Shown here in pieces: positions 52,919 to 63,169 of a DNA stretch of 64,000 nt. Source of the stretch: Pseudomonadota bacterium (GTDB taxonomy: Bacteria > Desulfobacterota > Desulfobulbia > Desulfobulbales > SURF-16). The notes under the pieces are model-generated. The model had not been told where the DNA came from. It made no database searches and worked only from the letters and a program-made list of their open reading frames with translations. The position numbers were made by a program, and so were the translations under genes. The stretch spans positions 1 through 64,000 of the forward strand of contig JAHJKA010000072.1 of assembly GCA_018822545.1 (NCBI GenBank), read 5' to 3'. Positions within the stretch are counted from its first letter, which is position 1, and each line of letters opens with the position of its first letter.

Positions 52919-55900
52919 TTACCACCGGTAAAGGAGGGTTGCCAAAACATCCTGCGTCCGGTACTCGTCTGACTCCTCAAACTCAGTCTCGACCTTAAGA
53001 ATCCAGTCAGGATTGATTTCTATATTAAAGCCTGCCTGAAAAACCTGCACGGTATCTTCGAACACATCGTAGGAAAAACCATAGCCGGCCGTAAAAAAAC
53101 TCGGCGTCGACCGACCCAGGACATCATCAGAAAACTTATGCTTATAATTTATGAGAAAATGATTTCGCTCAAAATTCCCAGGGGACCAATAAGGGTGATC
53201 ATCTGCTGCAAAACCGTCATCAAGCAACAGCCCTCCGGCCTCGTTTCCTTCCTGGGCATCTAGAAATTCATAGCGAAAGGTGGCCTTGAGAAAATGCGGC
53301 TCCGGCAACAAGACTGAGGAAAACCAGATGGAATAGCCGTGGATCTCATTATCATCTGAATACTCGGTACGTCTGAGTTCGCCCCCCGCTTGGAGACGGG
53401 GCACAACATCAAGCTCAGCTCGTGCTTCATACACTGTAGCCATTAAACGACGGTCAACACTGGCCAGGGTATCGGTAACAATTTGCCGTTTAACGCCAAT
53501 ATAACTCTCGAACCTATCTCCGGCAAGTCCGGTGACGCTAAAATCATACAACCCGACGCTGCCACGCTTAGCACTTAAGGCATGGCCGCCGACAGAGGCT
53601 TTAAACTGCAAATAATCAAAGAAAGTACTCGCCAAATGGATATCCACTCTATTGGCGTAAGAACTGTCATGTAAAGTAGGCGACTCATAATGAATACGTG
53701 CTGAAGAGACCTTTATTTCTTTTTGCGGTTTTGGTGAAAGCCAGCCGGAAATCCCGAACTCCTTTTGATTGATATCATAATAACCATCCCGACCTTTCTT
53801 CTGGAGTTGGGAAAACGTAATTCCTGTCTGCGGTTGCAGCTTCAGATGATTTCGAGCTATGGCCTCATTAAGGCCAGGGAAATCCTGATTATATCGCTGT
53901 AAACGCTGATAAACCATGGCTTCATCGCCAACGCGTTCAAGACTGCTATACACACCGGCAAGATCAAAAAGCAAGGTGGTGTCGTCTTGTTCCCTGAGCA
54001 GTGATTTGTACTGTTTGACAGCGAGATGATACTCTCTTTTTTTGACGGAATTGCGGGCATTGAGCTCACGCGCCATCAATATTTGCCATTTATAGTCAGC
54101 GTAAAAAAATGCCGCGCGGTGAGCAACATCCTCATAATTACCGCTCATGACAAAGTCAACACCCAGACTCCTCTGCAGGGGATCCGGCCTGCCCATGGGT
54201 TGAATAACCTTCATCCACAAAGAGACTTCTTCCTGGGGAGGCAGAACAATCTTCTCCTCGGCACACTTTTCCAAAAACTGCTGCCCAACCGGGGGCTGAA
54301 GAGCTTCATCATAGATTGCAATGGCCTCTGACCAGTGAAAAAGCGCCCATTGCAATCTGGCCTTAACCAAAAGGGCGGTATACCAGTCTGGATTCTGAAC
54401 AAGAGCTTTGTCGGCCATTGCCAAGCCTTTCTCGTAATGCCCAGAAGAAAGGGCAAGTCTGGCACCAAAAAGGTTGAGTATTGCATTATCGCCATAGCTA
54501 ACAAGCACTTTGCCAACAAGGCTGTAGGCCTCGTCGAGTTCGCCGTTAAGCTCAAGAACACGGATAAAGCGCAGCAAATAACCAAGTGAGTTCGGTACGG
54601 TTTCGCTTAATTGCCTGCCAGCACCGCTGGCTAAAGGATAGAGACTCTCGCCCAGGGCGATCTCCATCAAGGATGCAAGAAGTCCAGGATCGTAACCAGC
54701 TATGTCAAGGGCCTGGACCAAGGTATTCTTTGCCATCTCTTCTTCGCCCATTTCCGTATGAAAATCAAAAAGTTGGGCATATGCGGAGAAATTTCTGCTT
54801 TTCTCGGCAACCAAAGAAGTAAGAACCGACAGGCTCAGATCATCATCTCCTTCGCCAAAATGGGCCTTGGCCATTTGGACCTTTATTGCAACACGCTGTG
54901 GCGGGGAACATATTTGTTCTGAGGAACCAGACAAAAGATGCTTTCCAAAATAGAGGACATCGTCAAATTCCTCCAGGCCATTAAGAACGCGAAGTTCATA
55001 AAGAGATCGCTGACACCTGTTTTTCCCGAGATGGCCTGGGATGGCCTCGAGCCAGGCCTCGGCCTCCCGTATCTGGCCAAGAAAAATATTAATATCAATT
55101 AATCCAATAAGAGCGCGCTGATCATGCCCATCAAGCCAGGCGAGTCGATATTGCTGCTCAGCCTCATAGGAAAATCCAAAGAGTCTATACATCTCTGCGG
55201 CGTCAAGCCTGGCCTGAACCCGAGTCTTAACATCACTTTCTGCCTGGAGTAGCTCATAAATTTTCTCGGCTTGAACAAGTTCCCCAACTCGTCCCAAGGC
55301 TCTGGCATAAACTAGTTTCCCGGCGGGTGCGAGAAACACCGGTTTATCAGCAAGCTTAGTAGACTGCTCAGCAACAACATCGAGCCGCCCCAATGTTCCG
55401 GCAATCTCAAGAAAAATCAAACGATCCTTATCAGCGGCATTCTCCTTGGCAACGACCTCTGCCATATCTTTAAAGGCGTGCCCTGGCAACCCAAGAAAAT
55501 GAAAAACACGAGCACGAATAGCCAAATAATCAGGGGAGAAAAATTCCATCTCCAACAAGGGCGTAAAAAGCTGCCAACCTTCCTGGTCGCGTCCTTGTAA
55601 AAAATAATATTCAGCCAGCCGCAAGGCAACGAGATAATTGTTGGCGTCAAGCTCATGGATTTCCTGGAGCATGGCAACCATCTCATCCCGGCGCCCCATT
55701 TTCTCAAAAAGAGCGACAATTTCCAAGCGACTCATCAGGTCTTTAGGTTGCGCTGCCGCGATCTGTTGCCATCTTTTCAGAGCTTCATCATAACGTCCTG
55801 ATGCGGCAAGATTCTTGGCAAGACTGAGCAGATGTTTTTCGCCATCCCCTCCTTTGGCTACAAGATTCTGATACTGAGAGACAGCCTTTTTCTTCTCCCC

Positions 55901-57025
55901 CGTTTCCACAAAAACCTGGGCTGCCTGAAGACGAATTTCATCAGTAGGATCGGTGACGAGTTCCAGATAACGGCTGAACAATCGGCTGCTGTTCTCCAAA
56001 GACCCGAGTGCCTTATAGCTTTGAGCAAGGACAAGGGTCTTTTCTGCATCATCAGGATAGGCAAGGAGAAACTGCTTCAGAAAGGGAATTGCCTGGCCAT
56101 AATCATTCTGGTCGGCATAGATAGAGCCGATACGCCCAGCCAGCATACTGTTCTCGAGATCCTTGCCGTAACCATGTAAGAGATGGGGAAGCGCCTCCGC
56201 CTCACGTCCCTGCTCGCTGTAATAGGTGGCAAGGCGGGCATGGGCAGTAATATTATCTGGTTTGAGAAAAATGATTTTTTGCCAGTATTCAGCCGCAAGA
56301 TGACTAAGACCTAGGCGGTCATGAACCTGGGCAACAAGAAGAATGAGGTCAAAAGGAGCATCCGGGGCATTTGCCAGGGATACTCCAAGGGCCTGGGCCT
56401 GTTGATCATTACCCTGGTCAACATAGAGACGAAACAAGGCCTGTTGTAAAACAAGGTCATCCGGTTTTTTACGATGAAGGACTTCCAGGACGGGCAGAGC
56501 CTTCCGTGTCTCCCCCAGAGACATATAACTCTGATACAGATGCATGCCCACATCAAATCTTTCATTATCACCGGCCCAGACCTTGGCCAGATAAAAAACG
56601 GCCCGTTGCATCCTGCCTGTGACAAGGAGAAGAATACCCTGGGCCTGTTGATAGGCGAGATTGTCGGGCTTTGTCTCCAGAAGTATCTCTAAATTACTCT
56701 CAGCTTCAGTATACCTCTCCATGGCCAAGAGAAGTTGGGTCCACTCCCAACGGGCCTCGATCAGCTCTGGATGGATGGCGAGCAGATGCTCATAAATCTT
56801 TAGAGCCTCCTTCTTCTGACCCACGCGAACATGCTCACGGGCAACCATCCATTGCGCTGGCCACTCCTGGCCGGACAAATCGGTAAAAACGAGTCGGCCT
56901 GGAACAACTGCTGTTTCGAGAATCGCTAAAACTTCCGGCATGCTGGCCAGCCCAAACAAAGGCATGAGCGTCAGAATCAATGAAAATAGCGCTATAAGGA
57001 AAGTTTTTCTCACAATATTCCACAA
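52919..57025 (-). CDS. Giant TPR protein with C-terminal outer-membrane beta-barrel (PelB-like architecture)
   Basis: 1368 residues. A signal peptide (about 1-28) precedes roughly 30 TPR-like units spanning about 55-1050 (for example EALKIYEHLLAIHPELIEARW, YGQAIPFLKQFLLAYPDDAEK, EAIAIYDEAL). The last about 300 residues alternate beta strands with turns (VTGLAGDRFESYIGVKRQIV, HFLINYKHKF, FFTAGYGFSYDVFED) and end with an aromatic, ATLLYRW, the signature of an outer-membrane barrel. This is the layout of PelB, which guides exopolysaccharide through the outer membrane. No other pel, alg or bcs genes are visible in the window, so the exported polymer is unknown. Follows the DegT gene by 94 bases. 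Confidence 0.85.
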   Translation of the reverse strand: MWNIVRKTFLIALFSLILTLMPLFGLASMPEVLAILETAVVPGRLVFTDLSGQEWPAQWMVAREHVRVGQKKEALKIYEHLLAIHPELIEARWEWTQLLLAMERYTEAESNLEILLETKPDNLAYQQAQGILLLVTGRMQRAVFYLAKVWAGDNERFDVGMHLYQSYMSLGETRKALPVLEVLHRKKPDDLVLQQALFRLYVDQGNDQQAQALGVSLANAPDAPFDLILLVAQVHDRLGLSHLAAEYWQKIIFLKPDNITAHARLATYYSEQGREAEALPHLLHGYGKDLENSMLAGRIGSIYADQNDYGQAIPFLKQFLLAYPDDAEKTLVLAQSYKALGSLENSSRLFSRYLELVTDPTDEIRLQAAQVFVETGEKKKAVSQYQNLVAKGGDGEKHLLSLAKNLAASGRYDEALKRWQQIAAAQPKDLMSRLEIVALFEKMGRRDEMVAMLQEIHELDANNYLVALRLAEYYFLQGRDQEGWQLFTPLLEMEFFSPDYLAIRARVFHFLGLPGHAFKDMAEVVAKENAADKDRLIFLEIAGTLGRLDVVAEQSTKLADKPVFLAPAGKLVYARALGRVGELVQAEKIYELLQAESDVKTRVQARLDAAEMYRLFGFSYEAEQQYRLAWLDGHDQRALIGLIDINIFLGQIREAEAWLEAIPGHLGKNRCQRSLYELRVLNGLEEFDDVLYFGKHLLSGSSEQICSPPQRVAIKVQMAKAHFGEGDDDLSLSVLTSLVAEKSRNFSAYAQLFDFHTEMGEEEMAKNTLVQALDIAGYDPGLLASLMEIALGESLYPLASGAGRQLSETVPNSLGYLLRFIRVLELNGELDEAYSLVGKVLVSYGDNAILNLFGARLALSSGHYEKGLAMADKALVQNPDWYTALLVKARLQWALFHWSEAIAIYDEALQPPVGQQFLEKCAEEKIVLPPQEEVSLWMKVIQPMGRPDPLQRSLGVDFVMSGNYEDVAHRAAFFYADYKWQILMARELNARNSVKKREYHLAVKQYKSLLREQDDTTLLFDLAGVYSSLERVGDEAMVYQRLQRYNQDFPGLNEAIARNHLKLQPQTGITFSQLQKKGRDGYYDINQKEFGISGWLSPKPQKEIKVSSARIHYESPTLHDSSYANRVDIHLASTFFDYLQFKASVGGHALSAKRGSVGLYDFSVTGLAGDRFESYIGVKRQIVTDTLASVDRRLMATVYEARAELDVVPRLQAGGELRRTEYSDDNEIHGYSIWFSSVLLPEPHFLKATFRYEFLDAQEGNEAGGLLLDDGFAADDHPYWSPGNFERNHFLINYKHKFSDDVLGRSTPSFFTAGYGFSYDVFEDTVQVFQAGFNIEINPDWILKVETEFEESDEYRTQDVLATLLYRW

Positions 57026-57119
57026 AAAAAAGAGGGATCAAAGTCCCTCTTTTCTGGTTTCTCATCTCATTTACCGAAAATCATTCCCGGCAAATGAACT
57101 TCTGGGGAGCCTCATCTTC

Positions 57120-58316
57120 TTAAAGCATGCCCCGGCCCTGATAGAATTCCAGAATCTGGGCCACAACAAACTCCAGCATGTCCTTGCTAAGTTCTGGAAA
57201 AATAGGCAAAGCCAATGTTTCCGCAGCAGCCTTATCCGTTTCCGGCAGGGCAGGCCCTTGCCAACCTGTTTTAACGAGACATTCCTGCCGATGCAGGGGC
57301 ACGGGGTAATAAATCTCCGCGCCTACCTCATGTTGAAGCAAGTAATCACGCAACGCATCCCGGTCCTGGACACGGATAACAAACTGATTATAAATATGAT
57401 AATCCGCTCCATTCACGGGATCATCGGCTAACGCCCGATAGACAGCCTGGGGCAACGCCACAAGACCCTTTTCAACCAACCCTGTCTTCTGAAAAAGCGC
57501 CTCATAGATCTGGGCATTTCTTCGTCTTCCTTTATGCCAATCAGGGAGATACCGTAATTTAACATCTAAAATTGCGGCCTGGATGGCATCAAGACGAAAA
57601 TTACCGCCCAATACGCCATGATAATACTTCGGCTTACCACCGTGAACCCTAATCACATCAAGTTGTTCAGCAAGGACCTCATCCTGAACCGTCATCATAC
57701 CGCCATCGCCCATTCCTCCGAGATTCTTAGAGGGGAAAAATGAGAAACAACCGACAGCTCCAAAACTTCCAGCCCTTTGCCAGCGAACCCCTCCTGCCTC
57801 TGCAACCGGAAAACAGGCGCCAATGGCCTGGGCGGCATCTTCAACAACAGGCAGATCATACTCAGCCGCAATGGCCATGATCTCATCCATGGCAGCACAT
57901 TGACCATAGAGATGAACGGGGATCACGGCCTTGATGCTCTTGTCACCCTGGCTGAGCAACTCGCGCATCTTGGCTGGAGAGATATTAAATGTCCGTGGAT
58001 CAATATCAGCAAAGACCGGCGTCGCACCCAAGCGTAAAACAGAACCCATGGTGGCAAAAAACGAATAGGATGAAGTGAGCACCTTATCCCCCGGACCAAT
58101 GCCAAGGCCCATCAAAGCACACAGCAGGGCATCGGTTCCACTTGAAACGCCAATGCCCCTTGGAGATTGGCAATAAGCGGCAACGTTTTCCTCAAATTTC
58201 GCAACATCAGGCCCCATGATGTACATGGAGGAATCCATCACCCTGGTAATTTCCGCCAATATCTCGGCACGAATAGGGGCAAGCTGACCATTCAAATCTA
58301 AAAGAGGAACTCTCAT
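57120..58316 (-). CDS. DegT/DnrJ/EryC1 aminotransferase
   Basis: 398 residues. PLP-dependent sugar aminotransferase: SSGTDALLCALMGLGIGPGD, ADIDPRTFNISP, PVVEDAAQAIGA, Lys197 in FFPSKNLGGMGDGG, GGNFRLDAIQAAIL, and the C-terminal YPVPLHRQECL. Family members aminate keto-sugar nucleotides for O-antigen, antibiotics or capsule. Placed directly upstream of the TPR/barrel protein, it may supply an amino-sugar to a surface polysaccharide. Substrate unknown. Confidence 0.92.
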   Translation of the reverse strand: MRVPLLDLNGQLAPIRAEILAEITRVMDSSMYIMGPDVAKFEENVAAYCQSPRGIGVSSGTDALLCALMGLGIGPGDKVLTSSYSFFATMGSVLRLGATPVFADIDPRTFNISPAKMRELLSQGDKSIKAVIPVHLYGQCAAMDEIMAIAAEYDLPVVEDAAQAIGACFPVAEAGGVRWQRAGSFGAVGCFSFFPSKNLGGMGDGGMMTVQDEVLAEQLDVIRVHGGKPKYYHGVLGGNFRLDAIQAAILDVKLRYLPDWHKGRRRNAQIYEALFQKTGLVEKGLVALPQAVYRALADDPVNGADYHIYNQFVIRVQDRDALRDYLLQHEVGAEIYYPVPLHRQECLVKTGWQGPALPETDKAAAETLALPIFPELSKDMLEFVVAQILEFYQGRGML

Positions 58317-58382
58317 TTGTTATACCTTACCTCACCGCTTCCGGTGAGCAATGTTATAAGTTAAATTCAGCCTCAGAGAAGG

Positions 58383-59339
58383 CTAATTCTGCCATTGACC
58401 AAAGACCTGGTCTAGAAAACTATGGATATCAGGAACTTCATGCTCGAGATATTTTTTCATCTTTTTGAGCAAATTCGCCTCTATCTGGCGGACCCGTTCC
58501 CGCGAGATGCCGAACTGATCGGCAATATCCTGCAGGGTCAGAGGTTCGTCGCTCAACAGACGGGCTGCCAAAATAACCTGTTCTTTGTCATTAAGACTGT
58601 CCCTGAGCTTGGCAAGCAACTCCACCATGCGATCTCGGACCTCCATTTCTGCGACCTTTTGTTCCACGGAAGGTCCGCCATCAGGGAGGAAACTTTTCTG
58701 CTCGTCATCGGAATCTTCACGAACCGGGCTCTCTAAAGAAAGATCCCAGTTATCCATGCGTTGACTCATCTCAATGACTTCACTTTCCTTAACATTGAGA
58801 CGTTCAGCAAGGAGTTTTGGTTCGGGATTAAAGCCCTGACTTTCGAGAAGTTTGCGTTCCTTATTAAGACTAAAAAAAAGTTTGCGCTGGGCCTGGGTGG
58901 TGCCGATTTTCACCAGACGCCAATTATCCATTATAAATTTAAGGATATAGGCCCGAATCCAGTAGGCGGCATAATAAGAAAACTTAACACCACGATAGGG
59001 GTCAAACTTTTTAACGGCCTGCACCAAGCCGACATTGCCTTCCTGGACCAGATCAAGAAAATTCTGCATCCAGTATTTCTGAAAATCCATGGAAACCTTG
59101 ACGACCAGACGCAGGTTGGCCGTTACAAGCCGATAGGCGGCATCGGGATCTTTGTCTTCATGGAATTTGCGAGCGAGTCTGTCCGTTTCCTCGCGGGTCA
59201 AGAGCGCATGCTGACTGATCTCCTGCAGATAACGATGAAGTCCGGACTGGCCCACCGACGGCAGATTGGGATCATCAGGCAACGCAACCAGGGCGTGGAG
59301 ATTGGATTCATCAATTATTTCGGTGTCAATTTTATTCAC
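58383..59339 (-). CDS. rpoH: RNA polymerase sigma factor RpoH (sigma-32)
   Basis: 318 residues. Sigma-70 regions 1.2-4.2 are present: LVTANLRLVVKVSMDFQKYW, NFLDLVQEGNVGLVQAVKKF, QRKLFFSLNKERKLL (the RpoH box, about 148-162), and ADQFGISRERVRQIEANLLKKM as the region 4.2 helix-turn-helix. The RpoH box points to sigma-32, controlling heat-shock and protein quality genes. It may also be a general stress sigma factor. Upstream of DegT by 66 bases on the same strand; linkage unclear. Confidence 0.9.
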   Translation of the reverse strand: MNKIDTEIIDESNLHALVALPDDPNLPSVGQSGLHRYLQEISQHALLTREETDRLARKFHEDKDPDAAYRLVTANLRLVVKVSMDFQKYWMQNFLDLVQEGNVGLVQAVKKFDPYRGVKFSYYAAYWIRAYILKFIMDNWRLVKIGTTQAQRKLFFSLNKERKLLESQGFNPEPKLLAERLNVKESEVIEMSQRMDNWDLSLESPVREDSDDEQKSFLPDGGPSVEQKVAEMEVRDRMVELLAKLRDSLNDKEQVILAARLLSDEPLTLQDIADQFGISRERVRQIEANLLKKMKKYLEHEVPDIHSFLDQVFGQWQN

Positions 59340-59715
59340 CGGTAGCCATTTTCCTCATATCAATAGTGGTAGGAAATCCTTTGCCAGGTTTCGCACACCA
59401 CTAATCTTTTCTCAACATGAATCTCGCCAAGTATATACAAAACACAATTTTGCATATTAACATCTCCAAACACAAAATGCGCGCTTTTTCACCCTGGAAA
59501 TAGCGGTTTCTCTTGGTCACACCATCAGTTTTAAAGATCAAAAAGTCCGCTCTGCCGCCCTGAGAGTCTGGCTGTTCCCCTTGACAAGCGCAGGCCTCTT
59601 CTATATAGAGCATCTATTAAATTAAGTTTCTGCCTATCCTTGGCAATGAAGAAAAATCTTCGGGCTTCTCCCCCCTGTTCCCTGCCATCAAGAGACCTCC
59701 AGCACCAACTATCCA
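59340..59715. other. Divergent rpoH/lepA intergenic region
   Basis: About 376 bases. A good plus-strand promoter (59581-59609) drives lepA. A minus-strand frame (59401-59613) is short and unconvincing. No other feature seen. Confidence 0.6.
59581..59609 (+). promoter_or_regulatory. Sigma-70 promoter for lepA
   Basis: TTGACA at 59581-59586, a 17-base spacer and TATAGA at 59604-59609. Start point near 59616, about 100 bases before the lepA ATG. Confidence 0.55.
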
Positions 59716-61515
59716 ATGAAAAACATTAGAAATTTCAGCATAATCGCCCATATTGACCATGGCAAATCAACCTTGGCTGATCGTCTCATCCAACAATGCA
59801 ACATGGTCACTGCTCGTGAATTCAAGAATCAAATTCTTGACAGTATGGACATTGAGCGGGAAAGGGGCATCACCATCAAAAGTCAAACCATCTGCCTGCC
59901 CTACAAGGCCAAGGATGGTAAAAACTACGTTCTTAACCTGGTCGACACTCCGGGCCATGTTGATTTCAGCTATGAGGTTTCCCGCGCCTTAAGCTCGTGC
60001 GAGGGGGCTCTCCTGCTTATTGATGCCGCCCAGGGTGTTCAGGCCCAAACCCTTGCCAATCTCTATCTGGCCATGGAAAACGACCTGGAAATCATCCCGG
60101 TTATCAACAAAATAGATCTTCCCTCTGCCGATCCGGAAATGGTGGCCATCCAAATCGAAGAGGACCTTGGCCTTGATCTCAATAGAGTCCAGATGTGTTC
60201 AGCAAAAACCGGCAAAGGAGTCGACGCGATTCTCGAGGCCATTGTCAACCTGCTCCCCCCCCCAAAGGAAGGTGACCCGCAGGCTCCACTTCAGGCCCTC
60301 ATCTTTGATGCCAGTTACGACCCTTTCCGTGGCACCATTATCTCAGTGCGCATCATCAATGGCACCGTCAAGGCCGGCGACACCATTCTTTTCATGTCAA
60401 ACAACACCTCCTATCGGGTTGAGGAGGTGGGCCTCTTTCACCTTAAAAAACACCCAAAGAAGACTCTGGAGGCTGGTGAAATAGGGTACATTCTGGCCGG
60501 AGTCAAGACGGTGAGCGATACCAGGCCAGGGGACACTATTACCCTGAAGGACAGACCCTGTGCCGCACCCCTGCCTGGCTTTAAGGAAATTCAGCAGGTC
60601 GTTTTTTCATCGGTGTATCCCATATCCACCGATGATTATGAAAATCTAGCGACGGCCATGGAGAAGCTTAAACTCAACGATGCCGCCCTGACTTTTCAAA
60701 AAGATGCCTCCACGGCCCTGGGCTTTGGCTTTCGCTGCGGCTTCCTAGGTCTGCTCCATCTTGAAGTTATCCAGGAACGCCTGGAACGGGAGTTTGATAT
60801 TCCCATCATCCTCACCGTCCCTTCTGTGTGCTACTACTTTTACCTGACCAACAACACCAAGCTTGAAGTGGACAACCCAGCTCATTTCCCTGATCCTGCC
60901 TCTATCGCTTATACAGAAGAGCCGTATATCAAGGCCACCATTCATATCCCGGAAAGATACATGGGGGTGGTCATGACGTTGTGCATGGAACGCCGGGGGG
61001 GAAACACCCACTACTACTACCCCACTCCGGGCCGTATCGAGTTCACCTGCGAGCTGCCCTTGGCTGAGGTTATCTATGATTTTTACGACCGCCTCAAGTC
61101 AGTTACGCAGGGCTACGGCTCCTTTGCCTACGACCTCATTGATTACCGCAAAAGCGATTTGGTTAAACTGGATATCCTTGTTAATGGCGAGAAGGTGGAC
61201 GCCCTCTCCCAACTTGTGCATCGTGACAATTCCAGGGCCCGCGGCCTCCACGCCTGCGAAAAACTCAAAGAGGAAATCCCCCGCCAGATGTTCAAAATTG
61301 CCATCCAGGGCGCCATTGGCGGCAACATTGTTTCGAGAACCACTATCGCGGCCCTGCGCAAAGACGTAACCGCAAAATGTTATGGCGGTGATATCAGCCG
61401 CAAACGCAAACTGCTGGAGAAACAGAAGGCTGGCAAGAAACGGATGAAAATGGTGGGCAATGTTGAAATTCCCCAAAGTGCCTTCCTCGCCGTCCTTAAG
61501 AGTGATCAGGGGTAA
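59716..61515 (+). CDS. lepA: Elongation factor 4 (LepA)
   Basis: 599 residues, full length for EF-4. Motifs: [17 protein letters not shown] (G1), RGITIKSQT (G2), [12 protein letters not shown] (G3), NKIDLPSA (G4), [12 protein letters not shown] (G5). The C-terminal LepA-specific domain is complete ([20 protein letters not shown]). It back-translocates ribosomes and aids ribosome assembly. Preceded by a sigma-70-like promoter; followed by surE after 99 bases. Confidence 0.98.
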   Translation: MKNIRNFSIIAHIDHGKSTLADRLIQQCNMVTAREFKNQILDSMDIERERGITIKSQTICLPYKAKDGKNYVLNLVDTPGHVDFSYEVSRALSSCEGALLLIDAAQGVQAQTLANLYLAMENDLEIIPVINKIDLPSADPEMVAIQIEEDLGLDLNRVQMCSAKTGKGVDAILEAIVNLLPPPKEGDPQAPLQALIFDASYDPFRGTIISVRIINGTVKAGDTILFMSNNTSYRVEEVGLFHLKKHPKKTLEAGEIGYILAGVKTVSDTRPGDTITLKDRPCAAPLPGFKEIQQVVFSSVYPISTDDYENLATAMEKLKLNDAALTFQKDASTALGFGFRCGFLGLLHLEVIQERLEREFDIPIILTVPSVCYYFYLTNNTKLEVDNPAHFPDPASIAYTEEPYIKATIHIPERYMGVVMTLCMERRGGNTHYYYPTPGRIEFTCELPLAEVIYDFYDRLKSVTQGYGSFAYDLIDYRKSDLVKLDILVNGEKVDALSQLVHRDNSRARGLHACEKLKEEIPRQMFKIAIQGAIGGNIVSRTTIAALRKDVTAKCYGGDISRKRKLLEKQKAGKKRMKMVGNVEIPQSAFLAVLKSDQG

Positions 61516-61614
61516 AAAAAGCTTTGAGAGGGAGCCCTTACCTCATTTTCGCTAGCGCTGTTTGGCCGTTGTTTTGCTCACAATGGTGAACTTGAATTTG
61601 GTTTACATAAGTGA

Positions 61615-62391
61615 ATGAAAGTACTTCTCACAAACGATGATGGCCCTGACTCACCCCTCTTGGCTTTTGCCATTGAGGCGCTTTGCGACTTCAAAGAAAT
61701 CGCTCTCCTCAAGATAGCAATCCCTGATTCCGAGCAGAGCTGGAAAAGTCACGCCATGAGTGGCCACGGCTCCATCAACCCCCGTGAGGCAATCATAGCT
61801 GGATCTCCAGTGGTCCTGGTTGACGGCACCCCGGCTGACTGTGTGGACTGGGCCATGCACAATCTTTTTGCAAAGGGTGAATGGCCTGATCTTGTCATTT
61901 CCGGAGTAAACTGCGGCAAGAATACCGGACTCGGCTTTGTTCTCAGTTCTGCCACCATTGGTGCCTGCCTGCATGCCAATGTGGCTGAACCGCCACGACC
62001 TGGATTGGCACTATCGCAAGACTTCCATGATCTTGCCTTTGGTGCAGCTGTCAAGAGAGGGGATGTGTCTGCCCAACATTTGATTACCTTACGTGTTCAA
62101 GTCAAAAGACACATAACAACGATATGGGACCATCTCCGAAGAAAAGATGCATTTCTGCGACGACCGGTGACCTGGAATGTCAATTTCCCTGAGCAAGAGG
62201 CCCCTGATCTTCAGATAATTGAAGCTGCCATTGGCGACAGTCGCCTTGAGCAATGTTTTAAAGAAAGAGAAGGCCGATACGAACACTCACTGGCCCGTTA
62301 TGCTGAAGACGTCAACCCAGGCACGGATGGAGTTGCCCTTAAACATGGCCATATCACCGTGAGTCAAATTGATGTACGGCGTCTCTGCTAG
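61615..62391 (+). CDS. surE: SurE-family 5'/3'-nucleotidase
   Basis: 258 residues. Metal-binding Asp8-Asp9 in LLTNDDGPDSPLL, SGHGSINPREA, and SGVNCGKNTGLG; the later LSSATIGACLHA replaces the usual SGTVGA. It hydrolyses nucleoside monophosphates in the stationary-phase survival pathway. The NCG variant and the SSATIGA loop differ from textbook SurE, so specificity may differ. Plus strand, 99 bases after lepA. Confidence 0.9.
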   Translation: MKVLLTNDDGPDSPLLAFAIEALCDFKEIALLKIAIPDSEQSWKSHAMSGHGSINPREAIIAGSPVVLVDGTPADCVDWAMHNLFAKGEWPDLVISGVNCGKNTGLGFVLSSATIGACLHANVAEPPRPGLALSQDFHDLAFGAAVKRGDVSAQHLITLRVQVKRHITTIWDHLRRKDAFLRRPVTWNVNFPEQEAPDLQIIEAAIGDSRLEQCFKEREGRYEHSLARYAEDVNPGTDGVALKHGHITVSQIDVRRLC

Positions 62392-62439
62392 GGGTTCTTT
62401 AGATAGGAGTCAGAGCCGGGGAGGAACTGACAATACAGA

Positions 62440-62622
62440 TTATCCTGCGTCTGGAAGTTGTCTGGTCTGGAACTTGGCGACTTCCACCAAGGTCTCCAAA
62501 CGCACAACCCTTTTATCCACATCAACGACATGACCTTCCAGGCGATCAATGTCTTTATTCAGCCGTTTTACTTCATCGGTGAGCTTGAGTATATCCAGAA
62601 GCAATTCTTTCCAACCTGACAT
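62440..62622 (-). CDS. Small coiled-coil protein, partner of the RHH gene
   Basis: 60 residues, almost entirely heptad-repeat coiled coil (LLDILKLTDEVKRLNKDIDRL, DVDKRVVRLETLVEVAKF). It starts at an ATG overlapping the RHH stop by one base, so the two are translationally coupled. No enzymatic motif. Could be a partner that multimerises the regulator, or a toxin-like protein; family not recognised. Confidence 0.75.
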   Translation of the reverse strand: MSGWKELLLDILKLTDEVKRLNKDIDRLEGHVVDVDKRVVRLETLVEVAKFQTRQLPDAG

Positions 62623-62900
62623 TAAGCCCCCTCCACCCCTAATTGTTTCAGAGTTTGACTCAAGCGCGCCCTGGTATTTCGGGTATCTTCAATGGCCTCC
62701 TTTACCCTTACGGCCACAAGTTCCATTAATTCTGGAGCATCCATGCCGCCAAAATCAGGTTCATAGGCATCAATGGCCTGACGGACTATTTCCGCCGCCG
62801 AAGAGCCTTTCTCCTTGGCAAGGCGATCAAGCTTTTCTATCTGATTTGTCGAAATCAGATACTGTTTCCGCACGAGATTGGATGATTGAACCGCTTGCAT
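62622..62900 (-). CDS. Ribbon-helix-helix DNA-binding protein
   Basis: 92 residues. The N-terminal RHH signature is clear: RKQYLISTNQIEKLDRLAKEK and SAAEIVRQAIDAYEPDF, as in CopG/MetJ/antitoxin proteins. A C-terminal helical region (KEAIEDTRNTRARLSQTLKQL) may form coiled coil with the neighbour. A strong ribosome site, AAGGAGGTAGGTC, precedes the ATG. With the overlapping 60-residue gene it may form an uncharacterised toxin-antitoxin or partition-like pair. Confidence 0.85.
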   Translation of the reverse strand: MQAVQSSNLVRKQYLISTNQIEKLDRLAKEKGSSAAEIVRQAIDAYEPDFGGMDAPELMELVAVRVKEAIEDTRNTRARLSQTLKQLGVEGA

Positions 62901-63169
62901 GACCTACCTCCTTAAATGCTTTGACTCTACTGCCAATATACGCATACACAACAACATACACAAGGAGAAAACCAAAAAAAAATACCATCGCTGAAGCGGC
63001 GTCTAGTGATTTAGTCTAAAAGTCAGGGTGCGCTGTTCAAAAAATGTGGAAGGGTGCTACAGCGGGCTTGATCAAAAGTGGCAGACAAAGACAAAGGGTG
63101 CTAGATTGGGACGCCTGTGCACAAGTACCGCTCTCTGTAAACCTTTGAGACTTAAATAAACCCCTACAA

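Noticed and set aside
59401-59613. 70-codon frame upstream of lepA
   Set aside because: Overlaps the lepA promoter, no ribosome site, no recognisable family.
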